From NCBI GenBank assembly GCA_005879255.1, contig VBKY01000006.1:2461-15625 (forward strand): a stretch of 13,165 nt of DNA, in the 5' to 3' direction. Below, piece after piece: positions 1-6,907 of this stretch (position 1 is its first letter; the number at the start of each line of letters is the position of its first letter). Origin of the DNA: Deltaproteobacteria bacterium. GTDB taxonomy: Bacteria; Desulfobacterota_B; Binatia; UBA9968. The translations under genes and the position numbers were made by a program. Below the pieces are notes generated by a model that was not told the origin of the DNA, did not search any database, and saw only the letters and a program-made list of their open reading frames with translations.

Positions 1-2669
1 TGAATTTCGTCTAAAAATTGAAACCCGTCCATCTCCGGCATCATCAAATCCAGTAGGATAAGGTCTGGTTGTCGTTCAGTCATTCGCTCCAGCGCAACGC
101 GTCCATTCTCGGCATCGATCACCTTCCAACCCTCTTTTTCCAGCCGGCGGTGAAGCATCTCGCGCATTACCGGATCGTCTTCGACCACCAACACTGGACA
201 GGGTGGACGGGCGCACTCATACCTCTGCAAAATAGCAGCAAGCCGATCCCAATCGATGGGCTTGGTCAAATAGTCGGCTGCGCCCAGCGCATAGCCCATT
301 TGTTTCTCGTCCATGATTGTAACCATGATCACCGGGATCTCAGAGATGGCTGGATCAGCTTTCAACTCCGTCAACACCGCCCAGCCGTCCATGCCCGGCA
401 TCAATACGTCCAGCGTAATCACCGACGTATGCATTTCTTTGTCGAGCCGAATTCCCTCGTCTCCACTCCTAGCGCCTATCATCTTCAGGCCCTCTTTGTT
501 CAGAAACCGTTGAACAAGATCATGAACCGTCGGGTCATCATCGATCACGAGCACCATGGGTGTTCCTTCGGAAACCTGTTCGGTCGTAAAACTCGTTTCT
601 TCGGCGCGAGGCAAGACCGGGGCTTTAGATTCCGCGACGACAGCCGGAAGCCTGATGGTGAACGTGGAACCCTCGCCAGGCTGGCTTTCTACCGTGATTT
701 TACCACCCATCATGTGGCAAAATTGCCGGCTAATCGCCAACCCTAACCCTGTCCCGCCATATTTCCGTGTAGTGGAAGTATCAGCCTGGGTAAAGGCCTG
801 AAAAAGTTTGCTTGTCTGCTCAGCAGTCATTCCGATGCCGGTGTCAGAAACGCTAAAACTGATCCACTCACCGCCGTTCACGATTTCTCGGCCGACCCGA
901 AGCGTAATAGTGCCTCGCTCTGTGAATTTCGAAGCATTGCTGAGCAGATTGAATAGCATTTGGCGAACTTTGGTTACATCACTTCGCATTTGTCCGAGAC
1001 CATCGGCAGAGTGAACCTGTAAGCTGTTCGCATTTTTCTCGATGAGTGGCTTGACCGTCGCGATCACCTCCTGGATCATGGCAACGATTTCAACGTTCTC
1101 CAGGTAGAGGTCCATCTTGCCGGCTTCGATCTTCGACAGGTCTAAAACATTGTTGATTAGTGACATCAAATGCTTGCCCGCGCCGTTGATTTTTTGCAGA
1201 TCCGGGATGAAAGTTTTCTGGTCCAGATCTGCCGCCTCTTCCTCGAGCATCTCGCTGTAGCCGATGATTGCGTTCAGCGGCGTACGCAGCTCATGGGACA
1301 TGTTGGCGAGGAACTCGGATTTGTGCTGGTTGGCGATCTGAAGTTGCTGACTCTTGTCTTCGATCTCCCGGAACAACCTCGCGTTTTGTATGGCGAGAAC
1401 CGACTGCGTCGCCAAGGTTTGCACGAGATTTACAACCTCTGTCGAAAAGCTTCCCGCCTCCCGACGATAGACTGAAAGTCCGCCCATGACCTGACCCTCA
1501 CGAAGAAGTGGAATCGCAAGGACGGATCGGTAGCCGAGCCGTCGGAGCAGAGGTCGAAGTCTGGTCGCACCAGAATCCTCTTCTTCCAGTATATCAGTAA
1601 CTTCGATAGGTGCACGGGTTGCGGCGGCCCGGCCGACCGAACCCAAGCCAAAGCGTATCGGGTTTGTCTGCAGCGCCTCAACCAGCTCTCCTTCCATTCG
1701 ATAGCTGGTTCTAAGATGAAATTCTTCCGTGGGTTCGTCGTATTCGTAGATCGCCCCGGCATCAGTGCCGCTCAACTGGACGGCATGCGAGACGATGGTG
1801 GTCAGCACCGTTGGGAGGTCAAGAGTAGAGCTCACCGCTTGGCCGACCTCGTTCAAGGCACGGAGATCATTCAACGCTTCGCTGAGCTTCCGAGTCCGCT
1901 CCTCAACCCTTTGTTCGAGGGTCCGGTTGTAATCCTCCAGTTTTTCTTTGCTTTCGCGCAGCGCCGCAATGAGCTGCTTGATCGAACCGCGCATGACGTC
2001 GAAAGCGCCGGCCAGGGTTCCTATCTCATCGCGGCCGCTTGTATCGATCGACGCTTCCAGATTCCCGCCCGCTATCAAAGCCGCTGAGTTTTGCAGCTTG
2101 AGCAGGGGACGAGAGATAGACTTCCGCGTGATGATAATGGACGTCAGGGTAATCGCCATAATGACGAGAAGAGTCAAGGCAATGATCCCTGAAATGTATA
2201 GGAGGATCGCACTCCTAACATTTTCGCGCGAGACGGCTAGCTGGACTGTGCCAATCTTCCTGTCCTTATAAGAGATGTCGGCGGTCTTGACGAGAAACTG
2301 GGAAGATTCGGCAAAGTGACGGAAAACGTCTTTTTGATAGTCTGTGCGACCTCTTGTGGTAATAGGTTGACCCTCAGAAAAGATCCTTACGAAAGCAAGG
2401 GATTCATCCAGCAGTAAAGCGTCGACAAAATTATTTATGGTTTCAACATCGAGATTCCACAGAGGGAGAGCTACAGTTACCTGTGCAAGCTTGGCTGCGT
2501 TGTCCAGGCGGTCTCGTAAGTCAGCATCCATTTTCCGGACATTAATAAATGTGGCGACCGCGGCAAAACCCACCAAAACCAGTGTCACCACGCCGATCAG
2601 AGCGTAGGTAAAACGCTTGCCGATGCTGTAAGTTTTGGAGGACGGTTGCGGTGAAGAGTCGACTTCCAC
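1..2669 (-). CDS. Hybrid sensor histidine kinase with two receiver domains (partial, C-terminus beyond window)
   Basis: Membrane two-component sensor; about 889 codons are visible with no stop before the left edge. I chose the GTG start at 2669 because the frame is closed by TGA a few codons upstream and AGGAAAA precedes it. Domains in order: TM helix (about residues 19-42), extracytoplasmic sensor loop, second TM helix (about 153-180), HAMP (about 180-235), coiled coil, GAF (about 265-430), HisKA with phospho-acceptor H459 in M-S-H-E-L-R-T-P, HATPase with the G-I-G-M and G-G-T-G-L-G-L-A-I boxes, REC1 (I-D-D-D acid pocket, phospho-D754, T-K-P), and REC2 (V-E-D-D, phospho-D874 in L-L-D-L-M-M-P) cut by the edge. 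The multiple RECs suggest an internal phosphorelay; the output partner is not in view. The stimulus is unknown, but a remnant solute-binding protein lies directly upstream, which hints at a former small-molecule sensing module. Domain calls come from motifs and are secure; the physiological role is not. Confidence 0.93.
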   Translation of the reverse strand, partial: MEVDSSPQPSSKTYSIGKRFTYALIGVVTLVLVGFAAVATFINVRKMDADLRDRLDNAAKLAQVTVALPLWNLDVETINNFVDALLLDESLAFVRIFSEGQPITTRGRTDYQKDVFRHFAESSQFLVKTADISYKDRKIGTVQLAVSRENVRSAILLYISGIIALTLLVIMAITLTSIIITRKSISRPLLKLQNSAALIAGGNLEASIDTSGRDEIGTLAGAFDVMRGSIKQLIAALRESKEKLEDYNRTLEQRVEERTRKLSEALNDLRALNEVGQAVSSTLDLPTVLTTIVSHAVQLSGTDAGAIYEYDEPTEEFHLRTSYRMEGELVEALQTNPIRFGLGSVGRAAATRAPIEVTDILEEEDSGATRLRPLLRRLGYRSVLAIPLLREGQVMGGLSVYRREAGSFSTEVVNLVQTLATQSVLAIQNARLFREIEDKSQQLQIANQHKSEFLANMSHELRTPLNAIIGYSEMLEEEAADLDQKTFIPDLQKINGAGKHLMSLINNVLDLSKIEAGKMDLYLENVEIVAMIQEVIATVKPLIEKNANSLQVHSADGLGQMRSDVTKVRQMLFNLLSNASKFTERGTITLRVGREIVNGGEWISFSVSDTGIGMTAEQTSKLFQAFTQADTSTTRKYGGTGLGLAISRQFCHMMGGKITVESQPGEGSTFTIRLPAVVAESKAPVLPRAEETSFTTEQVSEGTPMVLVIDDDPTVHDLVQRFLNKEGLKMIGARSGDEGIRLDKEMHTSVITLDVLMPGMDGWAVLTELKADPAISEIPVIMVTIMDEKQMGYALGAADYLTKPIDWDRLAAILQRYECARPPCPVLVVEDDPVMREMLHRRLEKEGWKVIDAENGRVALERMTERQPDLILLDLMMPEMDGFQFLDEI

Positions 2670-2714
2670 AAAAAAGTTTTCCTGACCAGGCGGTGGCGCT
2701 CAGCTAGAAATAGA

Positions 2715-2924
2715 TCATTCCAACTGGGCGGGGTCCATTTTATACTTCGCCAGGATTTCTTGAATAAGTCCCCGTTTGTGCAAATTGCGGAATGTCGTGT
2801 TGAATTGATCGACAAGTTTTTTGTCGGTAAATTTCTGAGAGAAGCCGATGTAATACTTCAAGCTCTGTTGTCGGCCAGCGTAGCGAATATTCTTCACACC
2901 GAATTTGCGCATGAGGTCATATCT
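2715..2924 (-). pseudogene. C-terminal remnant of a periplasmic solute-binding protein (SBP_bac_3-like)
   Basis: A short open frame of about 70 codons ends 45 nt before the hybrid kinase start. Its product resembles only the last part of polar amino-acid-type ABC transporter substrate-binding proteins: a strand leading to Y-Y-I-G-F-S-Q-K-F, then a helix with V-D-Q-F-N and a final G-L-I-Q-E-I-L-A-K-Y helix. The family is normally 240-280 residues, so at least two thirds, including the signal peptide, are missing. The frame is closed upstream by TAA at 2925-2927 and again a few codons further up, and the other frames up to about 3070 show no SBP similarity. The best reading is a 5'-deleted gene left beside the kinase it once may have served. 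The ATG at 2912 has no convincing SD. A small real protein cannot be excluded but is unlikely. Confidence 0.7.
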
Positions 2925-3148
2925 TTATCCTGGGCTAGACCGCGTCTCCTCTTAGCGTCGCTCTTGGGGCAAAGGCGTTGAGAGGCCAAAATTTTACAAT
3001 TGATCGGTCACTGTCCAACCGGAAAATTGCGAAACTGGCGGGCTCTCTACTCTTTCCGCGTCCGCGGGACCTCATTTGCCTCCGTTAGGACGCGGATCGT
3101 ATGTTAAGGCCCCTCGGACGATCAGCCTGAATACCCCTAAGTAAAGGT

Positions 3149-3459
3149 TTATGTCAAGGCGATTTTTGGTGTGAAAAGGTTCAAAACAGCAGAAAAAGAG
3201 TAACGCCGGCGACCTGGACTTCCTTCGAAAAACTGGAGTCGATGCGCAGCGCCATGGACTTGACGCCTGGAACAAGTCCCATGATGTTGTTGAAGTAGTG
3301 CTGACCGCCTTCTTCTTTCCAGGGAGTTCTCAGCCACGCGCGCGGCGCATTCATCGCCTTGCCTTGGCCCAATTCGCGAAAAGCCTGTTCGATGGCGTCG
3401 ATCTCCTCGGACATCGGCAGCAGATTTTCCATTTGATCGTTTTTAAGGACAAGAACCAT
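3149..3459 (-). pseudogene. N-terminal remnant of an ornithine cyclodeaminase / mu-crystallin family gene
   Basis: The reading frame starts at ATG 3459 with a good SD (GAAGGAG, 7 nt upstream) and matches the N-terminus of the OCD/mu-crystallin family: V-L-V-L-K-N-D-Q-M, L-L-P-M-S-E-E, a helix with A-F-R-E-L-G-G-K-A, then Y-F-N-N-I-M-G-L-V-P-G and A-L-R-I-D-S-S. It stops at 3181 after 92 codons, whereas family members are 310-340 residues with a C-terminal Rossmann domain. If the frame is shifted at the TGA, the next residues (L-L-F-N-L-F-T-P-K-I-A-L-T, to TAA at 3149) still resemble the family's L-L-F-D-x-x-T-G-x-x-L-A segment, which suggests a frameshift followed by loss of the remaining two thirds. 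The start signals are intact, so it may still be transcribed. The family includes deaminases and imine reductases; no activity is expected here. Confidence 0.68.
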
Positions 3460-3523
3460 TCAATGTCTCCTTCCAAAATCCTCTAGTGGCCTGCCTACAA
3501 TAAACGCGCAGAAAGAGTCAAGA

Positions 3524-3611
3524 CAATCGGTCCGAGGTAATATTCGCCGTCCAACCAAAATCCTCCTCATTTCCGCGGTTGTGGCGATTTTGCTCAATCG
3601 ATCCGAAGTAA
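3524..3611. repeat. Pair of 17-bp imperfect direct repeats upstream of the OCD remnant
   Basis: CAATCGGTCCGAGGTAA (3524-3540) recurs as CAATCGATCCGAAGTAA (3595-3611): 15 of 17 positions match and the start-to-start spacing is 71 bp. A weaker third partial match, TCGGTCGGAGGA, lies at 3617-3628. The repeats sit 65-150 bp upstream of the OCD remnant's start and beyond the terminator of the ferredoxin gene. They could be old regulator-binding sites for the decayed operon, or chance. The rest of 3460-3650 shows nothing codable. Confidence 0.4.
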
Positions 3612-3650
3612 CAGGCTCGGTCGGAGGACACGATCTTGAACCTAGAGGCG

Positions 3651-3688
3651 GGATAAATAAAAAGGGCTGAGGAAACCTCCTCAGCCCT
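3651..3688 (-). terminator. Rho-independent terminator of the ferredoxin gene
   Basis: Perfect 11-bp stem AGGGCTGAGGA (3663-3673) / TCCTCAGCCCT (3678-3688) with a 4-nt loop (3674-3677). Read on the minus strand it is followed by a T-rich run, TTTTTATTTAT (3662-3652). It begins 33 nt after the ferredoxin stop codon and separates that gene from the decayed region downstream. Confidence 0.92.
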
Positions 3689-3721
3689 GGTACTTTCAAG
3701 ACCGGCAAATAGAGCCGGCAA

Positions 3722-3994
3722 TTAGCCTTTCTTGTTTTTGAACCAGTCGGCGTCGATCTGAATGAACTGCTTCCACTTGTCCGGAGTAGCCGCCTCCTCA
3801 AAGATCGCTTCAACGGGGCAGACCGGCTCACAAGCCCCACAATCGATACACTCCTCAGGATCGATGTAGAGCTTTTTTTCTTTTTCGAATTCTTCGGTCT
3901 CGTTTTTGGTCGGGTGGATGCAATCCACCGGGCAGACGTCAACACACGCGGTATCCTTCACGTCGATGCAGGGTTCGGCAATAATGTAGGTCAT
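3722..3994 (-). CDS. 7Fe ferredoxin ([3Fe-4S][4Fe-4S]), Thermus/Azotobacter FdI type
   Basis: A 90-residue soluble, acidic electron carrier. Two cysteine clusters are visible: C9-x7-C17-x3-C21-P-x2-C25 and C49-x2-C52-x2-C55-x3-C59-P. The first cluster lacks the second Cys of a 4Fe motif (Val12 there, as in the Thermus C-I-G-V-K-D type). By analogy with Azotobacter FdI, C9, C17 and C59 would hold a [3Fe-4S] cluster and C21, C49, C52 and C55 a [4Fe-4S] cluster, with C25 free. The C-terminal W-K-x-F-I-x-x-x-x-x-W-F helix also fits this subfamily. The start is fixed by a strong SD (GAGGAGG, 4006-4000) 5 nt before the ATG. It is monocistronic, with its own promoter candidate and a perfect terminator. 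The redox partner cannot be read from the context. It is divergent from ybeY. Confidence 0.93.
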   Translation of the reverse strand: MTYIIAEPCIDVKDTACVDVCPVDCIHPTKNETEEFEKEKKLYIDPEECIDCGACEPVCPVEAIFEEAATPDKWKQFIQIDADWFKNKKG

Positions 3995-4021
3995 CTATTC
4001 CTCCTCGGGTCGCCTTAAATT

Positions 4022-4050
4022 TTAGTAGCAAATCGACTTTGCCAAGTCAA
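4022..4050 (-). promoter_or_regulatory. Candidate sigma-70 promoter for the ferredoxin gene
   Basis: On the minus strand TTGACT (4050-4045) is followed after 17 bp by TACTAA (4027-4022). The -35 is good and the -10 is weak. The spacer contains a small inverted repeat, GACTT-N4-AAGTC (4035-4048), which might be an operator. The position, 28 nt before the ferredoxin start, is reasonable. Confidence 0.35.
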
Positions 4051-4154
4051 TTAAATCAACTCGAAACGCATTGCAAGAGGAGCTTAGCGGGACTGATCAA
4101 CGTCGGTTAGAGCCGCGGCTCGAAAGTCCTCCCAGGAAAAGCTAGGATCGCACA

Positions 4155-4604
4155 ATGCCGGTTGAGATCGCGCGCCGCGGCGCTGGAAAAAAGTTCAGGA
4201 GCCGACAATATAAGAGAATCGCCTCCGCCATTCTGGAACTCCTCGGAAGGGACAAGGTCGAGCTGAGTCTTGCCCTGGTTGGCGACGCTGAAATGCAAAG
4301 ACTGAACGCCAAGTATCGGCAAATGAATTATCCTACCGACGTGCTTTCTTTCGCCGCCGACAAAGATTTCCCGGTTGAGACACGCCTGCTTGGCGATGTG
4401 ATCATTTCGGTAGAAAAGGCGGCGCAGCAAGCGAAGGAGCGACGGCGTACGCTGGATGAAGAGATGATCACGCTTTTGATCCATGGAATCGTTCATCTAT
4501 TGGGCTACGATCACGAGCGGTCATCGAAGGGCGCTCGCGTTATGGGCCGCTTGGAAAAGAAAATTCATCGCCAGCTTTGTGAGCGAGGATTAATAGAGGT
4601 ATAA
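4155..4604 (+). CDS. ybeY: Endoribonuclease YbeY (16S rRNA maturation / ribosome quality control)
   Basis: A 149-residue member of the UPF0054 metalloprotein family. It shows the signature zinc site H110-G-I-V-H114-L-L-G-Y-D-H120 and the family motif N-x-x-Y-R-x-x-x-x-P-T-D-V-L-S-F (about residues 51-67), followed by L-G-D-V-I-I-S. Known homologues act in 16S rRNA 3'-end processing and in removal of defective ribosomes. The ATG at 4155 is preceded by AGGA at 4144-4147, a normal spacing; the length is typical. It is followed 61 nt later by prfB on the same strand, with no terminator between, so both translation-related genes are probably co-transcribed. The usual phoH-like partner is not next to it here. 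Confidence 0.95.
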   Translation: MPVEIARRGAGKKFRSRQYKRIASAILELLGRDKVELSLALVGDAEMQRLNAKYRQMNYPTDVLSFAADKDFPVETRLLGDVIISVEKAAQQAKERRRTLDEEMITLLIHGIVHLLGYDHERSSKGARVMGRLEKKIHRQLCERGLIEV

Positions 4605-4665
4605 TCACATTCGATCTAAGAATTCAGCAACCGAGGCAGACAGAAGAATACTAGAAAGAACCTAA

Positions 4666-5776
4666 ATGCTAGAAGAAACTACGGAGCAACTCACCCACCT
4701 GGAAGAGCGACTCGAGCTATTGCGGAGGCGTCTTTGACGTCGAAGCAAAGCAAAAGCGGGTCGAGGATCTAAACCAAGTCACCTCTCGACCGGATTTCTG
4801 GAACGACGCGGACAAAGCGCAAGCGCTTTTCAAAGAACAGTCTTCTCTCAAAGGCGTCATTGACGCTTGGGCGAAGCACCGTGCCGACCTCGAAGAAGCG
4901 CGGTTTTTCCTCGATGTCGCCAAAGACGAAAAGAGCGAAGACGCGCTGAACGAAGCCGCGGCGAAAGTTGCCGCCGTCAGTAAAGAAATGGCGCAAACCG
5001 AGCTCACGCAGCTGCTCGGTGGGCCGGATGATCGGCGAAACGCGATTGTCACGCTTCATCCGGGAGCCGGTGGCACGGAGGCACAAGACTGGGCCGAAAT
5101 TCTGCTGCGCATGTACTTGCGCTGGTGCGACCGGCGCAGCTACCGGAAAGAGATTCTCGAATACCAGCCGGGCGAAGAAGCGGGGGTGAAGAGCGTGACC
5201 TTCTTAGTGGAAGGCGACTACGCTTACGGCTATCTCAAAGCCGAAGCCGGCATTCACCGGTTGGTGCGCATCTCGCCGTTCGATGCCAATTCAAGGCGCC
5301 ATACTTCCTTCGCGTCGGTTTTCGTCTATCCCGAAGTGGACGACGATATCAAAGTCGAGATCAACGAAGCCGATCTACGCGTCGATACTTATCGTTCCAG
5401 CGGCGCGGGCGGGCAGCATGTTAATAAGACCGATTCCGCAGTGCGCCTGACGCATATTCCGACCGGTATCGTCGTCGCGTGCCAAAACGAACGATCGCAG
5501 CACAAGAACCGCGCCATGGCGATGAAAATACTGAAGTCGCGTCTCTACGATCTCGAGATCGAGAAGCAGAAGGAAAAGATGGAAACCTATCACAAGACGA
5601 AAAAGGACATCGCCTGGGGCAGTCAGATTCGTTCCTATGTGCTCCATCCGTACCGCATGGTCAAGGATCACCGTACCAACGTAGAAGTCGGCAACGCTGA
5701 CGCGGTGCTCGACGGTGACCTCGATCAGTTCATCCAGGCCTACTTGATGCAGGCTGACGAGCCGATTGGCGGATGA
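4666..5776 (+). CDS. prfB: Peptide chain release factor 2, made by +1 programmed frameshift
   Basis: RF2 recognises UAA and UGA stop codons and triggers peptide release. The gene is in two frames: 23 codons from ATG 4666 to CTT 4732-4734, then in-frame TGA 4735-4737; skipping T4735 continues in the +1 frame from GAC 4736 to TGA 5774-5776. The joined product is 369 residues (E. coli 365). Visible landmarks are H-P-G-A-G-G-T-E-A-Q-D-W-A, the stop-codon-reading tripeptide S203-P204-F205 and the catalytic G248-G249-Q250 in S-S-G-A-G-G-Q-H-V-N-K. These numbers are close to those of E. coli RF2. The N-terminal zero-frame peptide and the helical domain 1 after the shift are both typical. Expression is self-limiting: abundant RF2 terminates at the internal UGA, scarce RF2 allows the shift. 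The SD before ATG 4666 is weak (AGAAAG). A gene whose own reading contains UGA follows 46 nt downstream. Confidence 0.97.
4724..4738 (+). other. prfB: Programmed +1 ribosomal frameshift site of prfB
   Basis: SD-like GGAGG (4724-4728), a 3-nt spacer, then CTT TGA C (4732-4738). This is the same architecture as the E. coli site (SD-like element, 3 nt, CUU UGA C). The slip of tRNA-Leu from CUU to UUU at the slow UGA moves the ribosome into the frame that encodes the rest of RF2. Confidence 0.96.
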
Positions 5777-5822
5777 TGACCGAAAATCAAAGGATTTTGC
5801 TGCTCAAAAAAGGAGAGAAAAC

Positions 5823-6542
5823 ATGCCAAGCGACGATGTCCGGGAAATTTACAATTACGATTCGTTTTCGAGATCGTCGAGCGAGGGCAAATCCAACGAA
5901 TTCAAAAATTCATTGCGGGCTGGAGACGAGGCTTTAGACTTCGACCTTCCAAATCTGGAAGGGGACAGAGTGCGTCTATCCGACTTCCGCGGTAAAAAGC
6001 ATGTATTGATTGAATTCGGTAGTATTACTTGACCACCCTTTGTGGGTGAGGTCTCGCCCCTCAATGAACTTTACCGGAATTATCGCGATTTGGGATTCGA
6101 GTTTTTAACCATCTACGTCCGTGAGCCACACCCAGGAGAAAATTACGGCGCGCATCAAACTTGGGAACAGAAAGTTAAATTTGCCCAGGACTGCCGCAAT
6201 CAGGATGGCATTCAAACCAGGGTCTTAGTAGACACTCTCGACGGGACGGTACACATCGCTTACGGATCGCTGCCGAACATGGTCTATATAATCGACAAGA
6301 ACGGCAAAATTGCGTTCAAGGCGATGTGGACGGATCATAAGGAAATCGAAACGGTTCTCGCTAACCTTGTATTAGCCGATCAACTACACGCCAAGGGATT
6401 GAGAATAAAGCCATCCTACACAGAAAAACTAAATTATATTCCGGCCGAGTATGCGGGTGGATTGCGCGAGCGGGTATTCGATAGAGCGGGACCTAAAGCC
6501 TGGGAAGACTACAAGGCGGTGTTTTCTCAATCGCGCAAGTAG
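5823..6542 (+). CDS. Deiodinase-like selenoprotein (thioredoxin fold, Sec at codon 70)
   Basis: I annotate one 239-residue protein reading through TGA 6030-6032 as selenocysteine. The same frame is open on both sides of the TGA, and the product is coherent across it. Residues 33-60 are a thioredoxin/AhpC-like N-part (G-D-E-A-L-D-F-D-L-P-N-L-E-G, V-R-L-S-D-F-R-G-K). Then comes V-L-I-E-F-G-S-I-T-U70-P-P-F, then L-N-E-L-Y-R-x-Y, F-L-T-I-Y-V-R-E-P-H, and late V-D-T-L-D-G-T, L-P-N-M-V-Y-I-I-D-K-N-G-K-I. This order matches iodothyronine deiodinases (F-G-S-C-T-U-P-S-F; Y-I-E-E-A-H; V-V-D-T; L-P-E-R-L-Y-I-I). The start ATG 5823 is set by AGGAGAG (5811-5817); an upstream TTG at 5766 overlaps prfB and lacks an SD. 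There is no signal peptide or TM segment, so it is probably a cytoplasmic thiol/selenol oxidoreductase. A role in iodothyronine chemistry is not implied. The substrate is unknown. It lies 46 nt after prfB and is probably in its operon. Confidence 0.9.
6030..6059 (+). promoter_or_regulatory. Bacterial SECIS element with its UGA codon
   Basis: After the UGA (6030-6032) and an 11-nt spacer comes GGGTGAGGTCTCGCCC (6044-6059). It folds into a 6-bp stem (GGG/CCC, U-G, G-C, A-U) closed by the tetraloop GGUC (6050-6053). The E. coli fdhF element likewise has its upper stem-loop 11 nt after UGA and G-G-U-C-U in the apical loop, the site bound by SelB. It lies inside the coding frame, as bacterial SECIS elements do. 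A competing hairpin CCAC (6033-6036)/GTGG (6042-6045) uses two of the stem's G residues. Confidence 0.87.
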
Positions 6543-6907
6543 GGAACCACAAGTTCACTCATTGTCCAACGTCACCGTACCGGGGGCTCGGCACATCGTC
6601 CCTTTGACGCTGCAACCTGGTTTATTGTCCAGCGCTTGCCTTCGCGCGGGCTAGTGCCAACAGTTCTCTTCCATTGGCATTTCAGACATCGACTATGCAA
6701 ATGACGTCGCCTTCACGATGTAAAACCGTGTTGATTGAACCGCTCGAATACGCGGAGAAGCTCAGTCGCTTTATGGCGTCGTAGTATATATGCAGTTCCA
6801 ATCGTTCTTAAATTTGGGGAACTTTTGCTTACCGCCATGGTTATAATGATATGCGCCTATAGAACCTGAGTTCTCGACGAATATTGGCGCGTTATGGGAG
6901 CAACCAT
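6543..6907 (+). other. 365-bp non-coding stretch before the arsenic cluster
   Basis: I see no credible gene here. The stretch is locally AT-richer than its neighbours. It contains a pair of short similar words, ATTGTCCAACG (about 6559) and ATTGTCCAGCG (about 6623), a 29-codon open frame at 6695-6784 without an SD, an inverted repeat GTTCC/GGAAC (6795-6822) and a perfect TATAAT (6842-6847). No intrinsic terminator for the selenoprotein operon is evident. It most likely holds the promoter and control region of arsM and the genes after it. Confidence 0.6.
6795..6847 (+). promoter_or_regulatory. Candidate promoter/operator of the arsenic gene cluster
   Basis: TATAAT (6842-6847) is a perfect -10 hexamer located 60 nt before the arsM start. 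At the normal spacing the -35 region reads GAACTT (6819-6824), which is poor for sigma-70. The adjacent inverted repeat GTTCC (6795-6799) ... GGAAC (6818-6822) overlaps that -35 region, so a regulator could act there. No ArsR gene is present in the window and the repeat is not a recognisable ArsR box. Confidence 0.4.

Noticed and set aside
69..746. Long plus-strand open frame opposite the hybrid kinase
   Set aside because: It is antisense to the well-supported receiver domains and its product is low-complexity, His/Arg-rich and unlike any family.
2935..3075. 46-codon minus-strand open frame with a GGAGG just before its ATG
   Set aside because: The SD-to-ATG spacing is very short, the product is basic and unrecognisable, and it lies in the scar between two gene remnants.
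4735..4737. In-frame TGA near the 5' end of prfB as a nonsense mutation or pseudogene
   Set aside because: The GGAGG-N3-CTT-TGA-C context is the classical RF2 frameshift site, and the downstream frame encodes a complete RF2.
5823..6032. A 69-codon hypothetical gene ending at TGA 6032, with a second gene starting at GTG 6042
   Set aside because: The two share one frame and one fold, the GTG has no SD, and a SECIS hairpin follows the TGA. A single selenoprotein explains everything.
6695..6784. 29-codon open frame in the gap before arsM
   Set aside because: No SD, no recognisable product, and it is too short to support without conservation.
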